64,000 nucleotides of DNA. Source: Rikenellaceae bacterium (GTDB taxonomy: Bacteria; Bacteroidota; Bacteroidia; Bacteroidales; Rikenellaceae). The DNA lies in assembly GCA_902362705.1 (NCBI GenBank), contig CABIXK010000002.1, positions 1 through 64,000 on the forward strand, given 5' to 3'. Both the position numbers and the translations under genes were made by a program. Of this stretch, positions 15,990 through 23,303 are shown piece after piece. Every line of letters begins with the position of its first letter. Position 1 is the first letter of the stretch. The notes beneath the pieces are model-generated. The model was not told the DNA's origin. It searched no databases and saw nothing but the letters and a program-made list of their open reading frames with translations.

Positions 15990-16826
15990 ATGGACTACGT
16001 CGCACTCCACGTCGCCTGCACCGATTCGGAGCAGGCCGAGATTCTGACCGCCTGGCTCTCCGACCTCCCCTTCGAGAGCTTCGAAACCACCCCCGACGAG
16101 CTCGTGGCCTACCTCCCGGCCCCCCATCTGGAGGCCTGCCGCGCCCGGATCGACGCGCTTCTCGCGCGCGAGGGGCTCGCGGGACGCTACGAGCGGATCG
16201 ACGCCCGCAACTGGAATGCGGCGTGGGAGAGCGACTACCCGCGCGTGGAGGTCGAGGGTCGGCTGGTGATCCGCGCACCGTTCCACGCCCCGGCGACGGA
16301 CGCAGCGACGGAGGTGGTCGTGCAGCCCCGCATGTCGTTCGGCACGGGGCACCACGCCACCACGTGGCTCATGGCGCGCGAGGTGCTCGACATGGGGGTC
16401 GCCGGACTGCGGGGGCTCGACATGGGCAGCGGCACGGGCGTGCTGGCCATCACGGCGGCCAAGTGCGGCGCGGCGCACGTCGACGCGGTGGACATCGACG
16501 AGTGGGCCGACGAGAGCTGCCGCGAGAGCGTGGCCATGAACGGCGTCGGGGAGCGCGTGGAGCCCCTGCTGGGCGACATCGACCGGGTGGCCGGGCGCCG
16601 CTACGACTTCATCCTGGCCAACATCAACCGCAACATCCTCACGGCCCACATGCCCGCCTATGCCGCGGCGCTCACGGAGGGCGGCAGGCTGGCCATGAGC
16701 GGCTTCCTGGAGGAGGACGTGCCCGCCGTCGTCGCGGCGGCCCGCGCCGAGGGGCTCGACCACGTCGCCACGCGGCAGCGCGACGGATGGATGCTCGTGC
16801 TGGCGAGAAAACCATGGCAGGCGTAA
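15990..16826 (+). CDS. prmA: Ribosomal protein L11 methyltransferase
   Basis: This 278-residue protein trimethylates ribosomal protein L11 using SAM. It has an N-terminal substrate-recognition domain (about 1-75) and a Rossmann methyltransferase domain. That domain shows MSFGTGHHATT, the SAM motif LDMGSGTGVLAI, the ribose-binding VDIDEWA and FILANINRNIL. It overlaps recO by 13 nt. Confidence 0.92.
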   Translation: MDYVALHVACTDSEQAEILTAWLSDLPFESFETTPDELVAYLPAPHLEACRARIDALLAREGLAGRYERIDARNWNAAWESDYPRVEVEGRLVIRAPFHAPATDAATEVVVQPRMSFGTGHHATTWLMAREVLDMGVAGLRGLDMGSGTGVLAITAAKCGAAHVDAVDIDEWADESCRESVAMNGVGERVEPLLGDIDRVAGRRYDFILANINRNILTAHMPAYAAALTEGGRLAMSGFLEEDVPAVVAAARAEGLDHVATRQRDGWMLVLARKPWQA

Positions 16827-17551
16827 GGAGCTACAAGGGGCGCGGCGTGGTGCTCCACACGCTCAAATACGGCGACTCGTCGATGGTCGCCTACCTGCTC
16901 ACCGACGTGGGCGGGCGCCGCAGCTTCATGGTGCAGGGGGTGCGCAGCCGCAGCGGGCGCGGCTCGAAGCTGGCGCTCTTCCAGCCGATGTTCCCCCTCG
17001 AGTTCGAGGGGCTGGAGCCCTCTTCGGCGCAGCAGATGCACCGCTTCCGCGAGACGCGGAGCGCCTGGGCGCTGCAAGGCATCCCGTTCGACATCCGCAA
17101 ATCGACCATGGCGCTCTTTATGGCAGAGGTTTTGTATCGGTTGGTGCGGGAGAGCGAGCCCAACGAGGCGCTGTTCGACTTCGTGTGGGGATCGGTCGGG
17201 GCGCTCGACGCCATGCAGGAGGGGGTGGCCAACTTCCACCTCTGGTTCCTGGCCAACCTCTGCCGTCTGATGGGCTTCAGCCCCGGCAACGGCTATGCGT
17301 CGGGCGACTGGTTCGACGTGCGCGAGGGACTCTACGTCGCCGCACGGCCCACGCACACTTCGGTCCTCTCGCAGCAGAACGCACGCACACTCAACGACCT
17401 GATAGAGTGCGACGTGAGCCTGCTGGCCGAGATCGGGCTGAACCGCACGCAGCGCACCGAGTTCCTCGACGCCATGCTCTCCTACCTGGGGTACCACCTC
17501 GACGCCGTGGCGGCCGTGCAGTCGGTCCGCATCCTGCGCGAGGTGTTCTGA
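16814..17551 (+). CDS. recO: DNA repair protein RecO
   Basis: This 245-residue protein has an N-terminal OB fold (about 1-80, opening YKGRGVVLHTLKYGDSSMVAYLLT) and a helical C-terminal domain. It should promote strand annealing and RecA loading with RecR and RecF. The cysteine zinc ligands of some RecO proteins are not visible. The start at 16814 lies inside the prmA end; the reading frame continues open upstream but without homology. Confidence 0.85.
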   Translation: MAGVRSYKGRGVVLHTLKYGDSSMVAYLLTDVGGRRSFMVQGVRSRSGRGSKLALFQPMFPLEFEGLEPSSAQQMHRFRETRSAWALQGIPFDIRKSTMALFMAEVLYRLVRESEPNEALFDFVWGSVGALDAMQEGVANFHLWFLANLCRLMGFSPGNGYASGDWFDVREGLYVAARPTHTSVLSQQNARTLNDLIECDVSLLAEIGLNRTQRTEFLDAMLSYLGYHLDAVAAVQSVRILREVF

Positions 17552-17589
17552 CGCCCCGGGACCGGAACCCTTTAAAGGAGCGTGGAGCC

Positions 17590-17685
17590 ATGAAACCCCT
17601 GATTCTCTTTGCAACCCTCCTGCTGGCGGCCGCCGCGGCCACGCAGGAACCGGGCGCGCGCACGCTCTCCTTCCCCGCCCGCTGA
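17590..17685 (+). CDS. 31-codon ORF with signal-peptide character
   Basis: The ORF begins with MKPLILFATLLLAAAAATQ, a textbook hydrophobic signal or membrane segment, and ends after 12 more residues. An AAAGGAG sequence lies 9 nt upstream of the ATG, better than most starts here. It follows recO by 38 nt on the same strand and converges on the histidine kinase gene. It could be a small membrane peptide or the remnant of a deleted exported protein. I do not recognise it. Confidence 0.4.
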   Translation: MKPLILFATLLLAAAAATQEPGARTLSFPAR

Positions 17686-17762
17686 CGGGCCCCCACCGCA
17701 AGACAAGACACGACACACCGCACGGCACACCGCCGCGCGGGTGTCGTCGTGCGCGCCGGCCG

Positions 17763-19067
17763 CTACCGGAACTCCATGGTGAAGGTGACCCGCCCGGGCG
17801 CGTTGGCGGTCAGGTGCAGGCGCCCCTCGTGCAGCTGCATGATGCGCCGCGAGACGCTCAGGCCGATGCCCGAGCCGTCGGTCTTGGTGGTGAAGAAGGG
17901 GGTGAAGATGTTCTCGGCCGTCTCGGGCGGGATGGCCTCGCCGTTGTTGGTGATCTCTATGAGGATGTTCTCCTCGGCGTCGATGCGCGCCCGCACCGCG
18001 ATGCGAGGATCGGGGCGCCCCGCCACCGCCTCGCAGGCGTTCTTGAGCAGGTTGACCGCCACCTGCCCCGCCAGGCGGGGATCGGCGTAGAGGAGCATGT
18101 CGGCCGGCTCGACGCACACCTCCGTGCGGATGTCCCGAGGCACGGCGAGCGCCACGGCCTGCGCGATCCAGGGGGCCGCCTCGAAGGGCTCGCGCCGCGG
18201 CTCGGGGATCTTGGTGAAGCGGCGGAAGTTCTCGACGAACGACATGAGCCGCCGCCCCGTGGCGCCGATGGTGTCGAGCCCCTGACGGAGGTCGTCGTCG
18301 AGGGGCTTCTCCATGCGCAGCAGGGTCTCGCTGATCGAGGTGACGGGAGCCAGCGAGTTCATGATCTCGTGGGTGAGGATGCGCGTCAGGCGGCTCCACG
18401 TCTCGACCTGCGTGGCGCTGATCTCGCTGTCGATGTCGGCGACGGCCACCACCCGCAGGCGCTTGCCGTCGAGCTCGACCTCCGAGCAGCCGAACGTGAG
18501 GACCGTCTCGCCCAGTTCGTTGCGGCACGTCGCGCGGCGCCGCCCGCCGGGCAGGATGTCGCGCAGCACGGCGTGGGCCTCGGCCGCCGAGGCCTGCGTC
18601 TGGCGGATGTGGGTCAGGCGCGAGAGGCCGAAGATGCGCAGCGCCTCGCCGTTGACCTGGTAGACGTTGCCCGCGCCGTCGAGCGTCAGCAGCCCCGTGC
18701 GGGCGTGCTCCATGATGAGCTGGTAGTAGCGCTCGCGCTCCTCGGCGCGGCGCTTGGCCCGCGAGAGGATCTCGCGGATGCGGTTGAGCGAGGCGTTGAG
18801 CAGGCGGTCGTCGTCGCGCACGGCCGTCTCGCTGAAGCGGAAGGTGTAGTCGTCGCTCTCCACGGCGTTGAACATGAAGCGCACGCGCCCCACCACGTCG
18901 CGATAGAGCCCCACCAGCCGCACGAAGGCCCACAGGGCGAGCGGGAGCAGCACCACCGACAGCGGGTACCGCCCGCGCGCGAAGCTCCACCCCAGCCCCG
19001 CCGAGGCGAGGCCGAAGAGCGCGGCGACGGCCCACGCCCCGCGGCCCGATACGTGCTGCCGGGTCAT
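17763..19067 (-). CDS. Membrane sensor histidine kinase (NtrB-like)
   Basis: This 434-residue protein has two N-terminal membrane helices (about 10-30 and 34-55) with almost no periplasmic loop. A HAMP-like linker and PAS domain follow (about 110-215). The HisKA box has the phospho-accepting H233 in ILTHEIMNSLAPV. The HATPase domain has N-box NLLKNACEAV and G-box DGSGIGLSVSRRIM. The short loop suggests sensing within the membrane or cytoplasm. Its start overlaps the regulator stop as ATGA, so it pairs with that NtrC-type protein. Confidence 0.92.
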   Translation of the reverse strand: MTRQHVSGRGAWAVAALFGLASAGLGWSFARGRYPLSVVLLPLALWAFVRLVGLYRDVVGRVRFMFNAVESDDYTFRFSETAVRDDDRLLNASLNRIREILSRAKRRAEERERYYQLIMEHARTGLLTLDGAGNVYQVNGEALRIFGLSRLTHIRQTQASAAEAHAVLRDILPGGRRRATCRNELGETVLTFGCSEVELDGKRLRVVAVADIDSEISATQVETWSRLTRILTHEIMNSLAPVTSISETLLRMEKPLDDDLRQGLDTIGATGRRLMSFVENFRRFTKIPEPRREPFEAAPWIAQAVALAVPRDIRTEVCVEPADMLLYADPRLAGQVAVNLLKNACEAVAGRPDPRIAVRARIDAEENILIEITNNGEAIPPETAENIFTPFFTTKTDGSGIGLSVSRRIMQLHEGRLHLTANAPGRVTFTMEFR

Positions 19068-20413
19068 AATCCATAGCGTTTGATCTTGTTGTAGAGGGTC
19101 TGCCGCGTGATGCCCAGCTGCTGGGCCACGGCCGAGAGGTTGCCCCCGTGGCGGCCTATGGCCTCGACGATCATGCGGCGCTCCATCTCCTCGAGCGTCG
19201 AGGCGGCCGACGTGCCGCCCGCGGCGGGGCGCAGCAGCAGCTCGGCCGGGGCGATGCGCGCCCCGTCGGCCAGGATCACGGCTTTCTCCACCGTGTGCTG
19301 CAGCTCGCGGATATTGCCCGCCCAGGCGTGCTCCTCCATCTGCCGCTCGGCCTCCGCATCGAAGCCTTCGAGGGGCTTGTGGTACTTGGCGGCGTAGCGC
19401 TCCAGGAAGCGGCGGGCCAGCGGCACGATGTCCTCGCGGCGCCGGCGCAGCGGCGGCAGGTCGATGTGGATGGTGTTGATGCGGTAGAGCAGGTCCTCGC
19501 GGAAGCTCCCCTCGGCCACCATCCCGAACAGATCGCAATTGGTCGCCGAGACGAGGCGGATGTCGACCTCGACCGGGACGTTGCTCCCCAGGCGCACGAT
19601 GCGGCCGCTCTGGATGGCCGTGAGCAGCTTCGACTGCAAGTGGAGGGGCAGGTTGCCGATCTCGTCGAGGAAGAGCGTGCCCCGGTGGGCCACCTCGAAC
19701 TTGCCCGTGCGGTCGGCGCGCGCGTCGGTGAAGGCCCCCTTGACGTGGCCGAAGAGCTCGCTCTCGAACAGCGTCTCGGGCACCGCCCCCACGTCGACGG
19801 GCACCATCAGCTCGCCCGCGCGCACCGAGCGGCGGTGGATCTCGCGCGCCAGCATCTCCTTGCCCGTGCCGTTCTCGCCCGTGATGAGCACGTGGGCGTC
19901 GGTCGCGGCCACCTTCTCCACGATCTCGCGCACGCGCGCCATCGCGGCACTCGCGCCCCAGAACATCGGCTCCTCGGGGGTCAGGCAGCGCCGCACCTCG
20001 CGCAGCTGCTTCACCTCGCGTTCCGACCGCGCCAGGTCGCAGGCGTTGCGCAGCGAGGCGATGAGGCGGTCGTTGTCCCACGGCTTGACCACGAAGTCGA
20101 CGGCCCCGTCGCGCATGGCCCTCACGGCCAGGTCGACGTCGGCATAGGCGGTGAAGAGCACCACCTTGGCGTCGGGCCTCAGACGGCGGATCTCCCGCAG
20201 CCAGTAGATGCCCTCGTTGCCGGTGTTGACGCCGGCCGAGAAGTTCATGTCGAGCAGCACCGCGTCGACGGGCTCCTCGCGCAGGGCCGCCGCCAGGCGG
20301 TTGGGCGAGGGGAGCGTGACCACGCGCGCGAAGTGACGTTCGAGCAGCAGGCGCAGCGCCGCGAGGATGCTGCGGTTGTCGTCGACGATGAGGAGGGAGC
20401 CTTCCTTAGCCAT
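19064..20413 (-). CDS. NtrC-type sigma-54-dependent response regulator
   Basis: This 449-residue protein has a receiver domain (about 5-125) with acidic pocket D11/D12 and phospho-acceptor D55. An AAA+ domain follows with Walker A GENGTGKE (about 179-186) and Walker B LFLDEI (247-252). The sigma-54-contacting loop is GAFTDA (226-231) instead of GAFTGA. The C-terminus is a Fis-type helix-turn-helix (GGNLSAVAQQLGITRQTLYNKIK). It is divergent from the efflux operon and very likely activates it from the -24/-12 site at 20565. The ATG at 20413 gives the canonical receiver start. Confidence 0.94.
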   Translation of the reverse strand: MAKEGSLLIVDDNRSILAALRLLLERHFARVVTLPSPNRLAAALREEPVDAVLLDMNFSAGVNTGNEGIYWLREIRRLRPDAKVVLFTAYADVDLAVRAMRDGAVDFVVKPWDNDRLIASLRNACDLARSEREVKQLREVRRCLTPEEPMFWGASAAMARVREIVEKVAATDAHVLITGENGTGKEMLAREIHRRSVRAGELMVPVDVGAVPETLFESELFGHVKGAFTDARADRTGKFEVAHRGTLFLDEIGNLPLHLQSKLLTAIQSGRIVRLGSNVPVEVDIRLVSATNCDLFGMVAEGSFREDLLYRINTIHIDLPPLRRRREDIVPLARRFLERYAAKYHKPLEGFDAEAERQMEEHAWAGNIRELQHTVEKAVILADGARIAPAELLLRPAAGGTSAASTLEEMERRMIVEAIGRHGGNLSAVAQQLGITRQTLYNKIKRYGL

Positions 20414-20436
20414 GTTTTTCCGATGGGTTGACGGTG

Positions 20437-20444
20437 CTAAAATA
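20437..20444 (-). promoter_or_regulatory. Weak -7-like element (TATTTTAG) for the regulator-kinase operon
   Basis: It has one mismatch from TAnnTTTG, 24 nt before the regulator ATG on the minus strand. It is the only candidate seen in this gap for that direction. Confidence 0.3.
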
Positions 20445-20483
20445 GCCATAAAAGGCGAGAAAGCCCGCCGCGCGTCCACAAAA

Positions 20484-20510
20484 TTTACACGGGTGTCAAA
20501 AATCTTTACA
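20484..20510. promoter_or_regulatory. Candidate enhancer (UAS) half-sites for the NtrC-type regulator
   Basis: TTTACAC, GTGTCAAA and TTTACA occur in alternating orientation, giving two nested imperfect inverted repeats around ACACGGGTGT (20487-20496). They lie about 55-80 bp upstream of the -24 element, a plausible position for an enhancer-binding protein. The assignment is inference. Confidence 0.45.
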
Positions 20511-20513
20511 TTA

Positions 20514-20522
20514 CCCCCCCCC
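20514..20522. repeat. C9 homopolymer tract in the tolC promoter region
   Basis: Nine consecutive C residues lie between the candidate enhancer sites and the -24/-12 promoter. Such tracts slip during replication, and a length change would rotate the enhancer relative to the promoter. Confidence 0.8.
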
Positions 20523-20564
20523 TTAAAAATCGCAATATTCTACCCATCAATCAGTTGCATGTTT

Positions 20565-20579
20565 TGGCACGCGATTGGC
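20565..20579 (+). promoter_or_regulatory. Sigma-54 (-24/-12) promoter of the efflux operon
   Basis: TGGCACGCGATTGGC matches TGGCACG-N4-TTGC with one mismatch, and the invariant GG and GC are at the exact 10-nt spacing. The transcription start would fall near 20591, about 25 nt before the tolC ATG. It sits in the gap next to the gene for a sigma-54 activator. Confidence 0.8.
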
Positions 20580-20615
20580 TATTTTCCGCCACGCAAAGCA
20601 ACCCACCCGAAAATC

Positions 20616-21965
20616 ATGAAGAAACAGCTGTTTTTACTCTGCGCGCTGTCTGTTTTTTGGACAACGGCGACCGCCCAGAGCCCCGCGGCCGGCGGAGCGC
20701 CCCTCACGCTCGACGACTGCATGGCCTACGCCGTCGAGCACAGCCACGACGTGGCGCAGCAGGACCTCGCCAACGCCAACTACCGTCAGGACTACATCGA
20801 GTCGGTGGCCTCGCTCGTCCCGTCGCTGGGCGGTTCGGCGGGCGCCTCGACCAGCTTCGGCCGCGCCGCCGACCCCGAGACCAACACCTACACCAACACC
20901 TCGTCGTTCAACCACTCCTACGGCGTCTCGGGCAGCATGGTCCTCTTCGCCGGCTGGAGCGGCATCAACACCATGCGCGCCGCCCGCGTCATGCGGCTGA
21001 TGGGCATCGAGGAGCTGCAGCGCATACGCGACGAGGTGGCCCTGCGCACCATGGAGGCCTACATCGACGCGGTATACTACGCCGAGGCGGCGCGCCTGGC
21101 GCGCGAGCAGCTCGCCGCGAGCACGGCCCAGGCCGAGAAGGGGCGCCGCCAGCTCGAGCTGGGGCTCAAGAGCGCCGCCGACGTGGCCGAGCTCGAGGCC
21201 CGGCAGGCGTCGGACGACTACCTCGTCACGCAGCAGGAGAACAACCTCGAGCTGGCGCGCATCACCCTCGCCGAGCGGATGAACTGGCCCGCCGACCGCC
21301 CCCTGCAGATCGACACCCGCATCCGCATCGACGACCCTGCCGTCATGGACCCCTATGCCGACGTGCTGGCCTACGCCCTCGACCACCATCCCAAGGCGGA
21401 GGTCGCCGCCTATGAAGAGCGGCAGAGCCGCCTGCGTCTGGCCGCGACCCGCGGACGCCAGTACCCCTCGCTGAGCGTCGGCGGCGGCTTCTCGACCAAC
21501 TTCTTCAAGAACATCGAGGACTGGTCGCTCTACGCCTCCTACGCCGACCAGCTGCGCGACAACCGCAGCCACTACTTCTCGGCACAGCTCTCCGTGCCCA
21601 TCTTCGGCGGGCTGGCCCGCCGCACGGCGGTCAACCGCGCGCGCAACAACTACCGCATGGCCCAGCAGCGCCGCCAGCAGACGCTGCGCCAGATAGAGAG
21701 CGAGGTGGCGCAGGCCTACCAGCAGATGCAGGGCACGGGCAAGGAGCTGGTGCAGGCCACGCGCAAGTCGTCGGCCGCCGAGCTGGCCTACCGCGCCGCC
21801 GAGGCCAAGTACGACCGGGGCATGATCTCGACCTTCGACCTGCAGACGGCCTCCAACAACCTGCTGCAGGCCCGCTCCGAGCGGCTGCGCGCCCGCCTGC
21901 AGTATATCGTCAAGACGCGCCTGGTGGAGTACTACAACGGCCGCCCCCTGATCCGTCAACAATAA
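20616..21965 (+). CDS. TolC-family outer-membrane efflux protein
   Basis: This 449-residue protein has a signal peptide (ending TATAQ, about residue 21) and two OEP repeats rich in long helices, ending RARLQYIVKTRLVEYYNG. It should form the trimeric outer-membrane exit duct for the adaptor and FtsX permeases encoded next. It begins with TLDDCMAYAVEHSHDVAQQ, the usual TolC opening. The start at 20616 follows the predicted sigma-54 start by about 25 nt. Confidence 0.92.
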   Translation: MKKQLFLLCALSVFWTTATAQSPAAGGAPLTLDDCMAYAVEHSHDVAQQDLANANYRQDYIESVASLVPSLGGSAGASTSFGRAADPETNTYTNTSSFNHSYGVSGSMVLFAGWSGINTMRAARVMRLMGIEELQRIRDEVALRTMEAYIDAVYYAEAARLAREQLAASTAQAEKGRRQLELGLKSAADVAELEARQASDDYLVTQQENNLELARITLAERMNWPADRPLQIDTRIRIDDPAVMDPYADVLAYALDHHPKAEVAAYEERQSRLRLAATRGRQYPSLSVGGGFSTNFFKNIEDWSLYASYADQLRDNRSHYFSAQLSVPIFGGLARRTAVNRARNNYRMAQQRRQQTLRQIESEVAQAYQQMQGTGKELVQATRKSSAAELAYRAAEAKYDRGMISTFDLQTASNNLLQARSERLRARLQYIVKTRLVEYYNGRPLIRQQ

Positions 21966-21978
21966 AAAACGAACAGAT

Positions 21979-23244
21979 ATGGACATCCGAATCGAAAAGA
22001 AAAAAGGGTGGCGGGCGCTGCTCACCACCAAGCGCGGCATCCCCTACCTGGCCGGTGCGCTCTTCCTCGTCTTCGTCGCCTGGCTCGTGCTGCGCGACCA
22101 CTCCTCGACGCTGCGCATCGACGCACGCACGATCTCGACCGGCACCGTCGCGCGGGGCGAGTTCAACGACTACATCCGCATCTCGGGCCAGGTGCTGCCC
22201 ATCACCACCGTGCAGCTCAGCCCCCTCGAGTCGGGCATCGTCGAGCGTCTGGTGGTCGAGGAGGGCACCTCGGTCAAGAAGGGCGACGTGCTGGTCGAGC
22301 TGAGCAACACCTCCCTCACGCTCGAGATCCTCAACAGCGAGGCCGAGCTGGCCGAGAAGCAGAACATCCTGCGCAACACACTCATCTCCATGGAGCAGGA
22401 GAAGCTCACGCTGCGCCAGAACAAGGCGCAGCTCGACTTCGACGTGGCGCGCAAGCGGCGCACCTACGAGCAGAACGACGCCCTCTACCGCTCGCAGCTG
22501 ATCGCCCGCGAGGAGTGGCTGCAGGCCAAGGAGGAGTACGAGCTGGCCGAGAAGCAGCGCGAGCTCAACATCGAGCGCCAGCGCCAGGATTCGCTCTACC
22601 GCTCGGTGCAGATCGAGCAGATGGAGGACAACCTCGACAACATGAAGCGCAACATGCAGCTCATCCGCGAGCGCATCGGCAACCTCGCCGTCAAGTCGCC
22701 CATCGACGGCGAGGTGGGCCTGCTGGACGTGGTGCTGGGCCAGTCGGTATCGACGGGCATGAAGATCGGCCAGATCAACGACCTGCGCGACTACAAGATC
22801 GAGGCGCAGATCGACGAGAGCTACATCGACCGCGTGCGCGCGGGCCTGGAGGCAAGCTTCGAGCGCCAGGACAGCAGCTACACGGCGCGCCTGCGCAAGG
22901 TCTACCCCGAGGTGCGCAACGGCCAGTTCCGCGCCGACTTCAACTTCACGGGGGCGCGCCCGGCCAACATCCGCAGCGGCCAGACCTACTACCTCCACCT
23001 GCAGCTGGGACAGCCCACCGAGGCGATCATCATCCCGCGCGGCTCGTTCTACCAGACCACCGGCGGCGCATGGATCTACGTGATCGACCCCGACGGCGGC
23101 CGCGCCTACAAGCGTCCGATCCGCATCGGACGGCAGAATCCCCAGTACTACGAGGTCGTCGAGGGGCTCGAACCGGGCGAGCGCGTGATCGTCTCGGGAT
23201 ATGAAAACTACGGCGGCAACGACGTGTTGATCCTCAACCAGTAG
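21979..23244 (+). CDS. HlyD/MacA-type periplasmic adaptor
   Basis: This 421-residue membrane-fusion protein has an N-terminal membrane helix (about 22-40). The lipoyl half-motif VVEEGTSVKKGDVLVEL precedes a coiled coil (about 110-235, Glu/Lys/Arg/Gln-rich). The second lipoyl half follows (AVKSPIDGEVG), then a beta-barrel and membrane-proximal domain (IIIPRGSFYQTTGG, GLEPGERVIVSGYENYGG, cited in parts). It should bridge the permeases to TolC. It follows tolC by 13 nt. Confidence 0.92.
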   Translation: MDIRIEKKKGWRALLTTKRGIPYLAGALFLVFVAWLVLRDHSSTLRIDARTISTGTVARGEFNDYIRISGQVLPITTVQLSPLESGIVERLVVEEGTSVKKGDVLVELSNTSLTLEILNSEAELAEKQNILRNTLISMEQEKLTLRQNKAQLDFDVARKRRTYEQNDALYRSQLIAREEWLQAKEEYELAEKQRELNIERQRQDSLYRSVQIEQMEDNLDNMKRNMQLIRERIGNLAVKSPIDGEVGLLDVVLGQSVSTGMKIGQINDLRDYKIEAQIDESYIDRVRAGLEASFERQDSSYTARLRKVYPEVRNGQFRADFNFTGARPANIRSGQTYYLHLQLGQPTEAIIIPRGSFYQTTGGAWIYVIDPDGGRAYKRPIRIGRQNPQYYEVVEGLEPGERVIVSGYENYGGNDVLILNQ

Positions 23245-23303
23245 CATCTGCCGAAAACACGATCCGCCCGATCAAGACAGAATAAAACACAACCCCATAC
23301 GTC

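Noticed and set aside
17686..17762. Terminator between the 31-codon ORF and the kinase gene
   Set aside because: Only a short imperfect stem (ACACC/GGTGT) without a T-run is visible, too weak to call.
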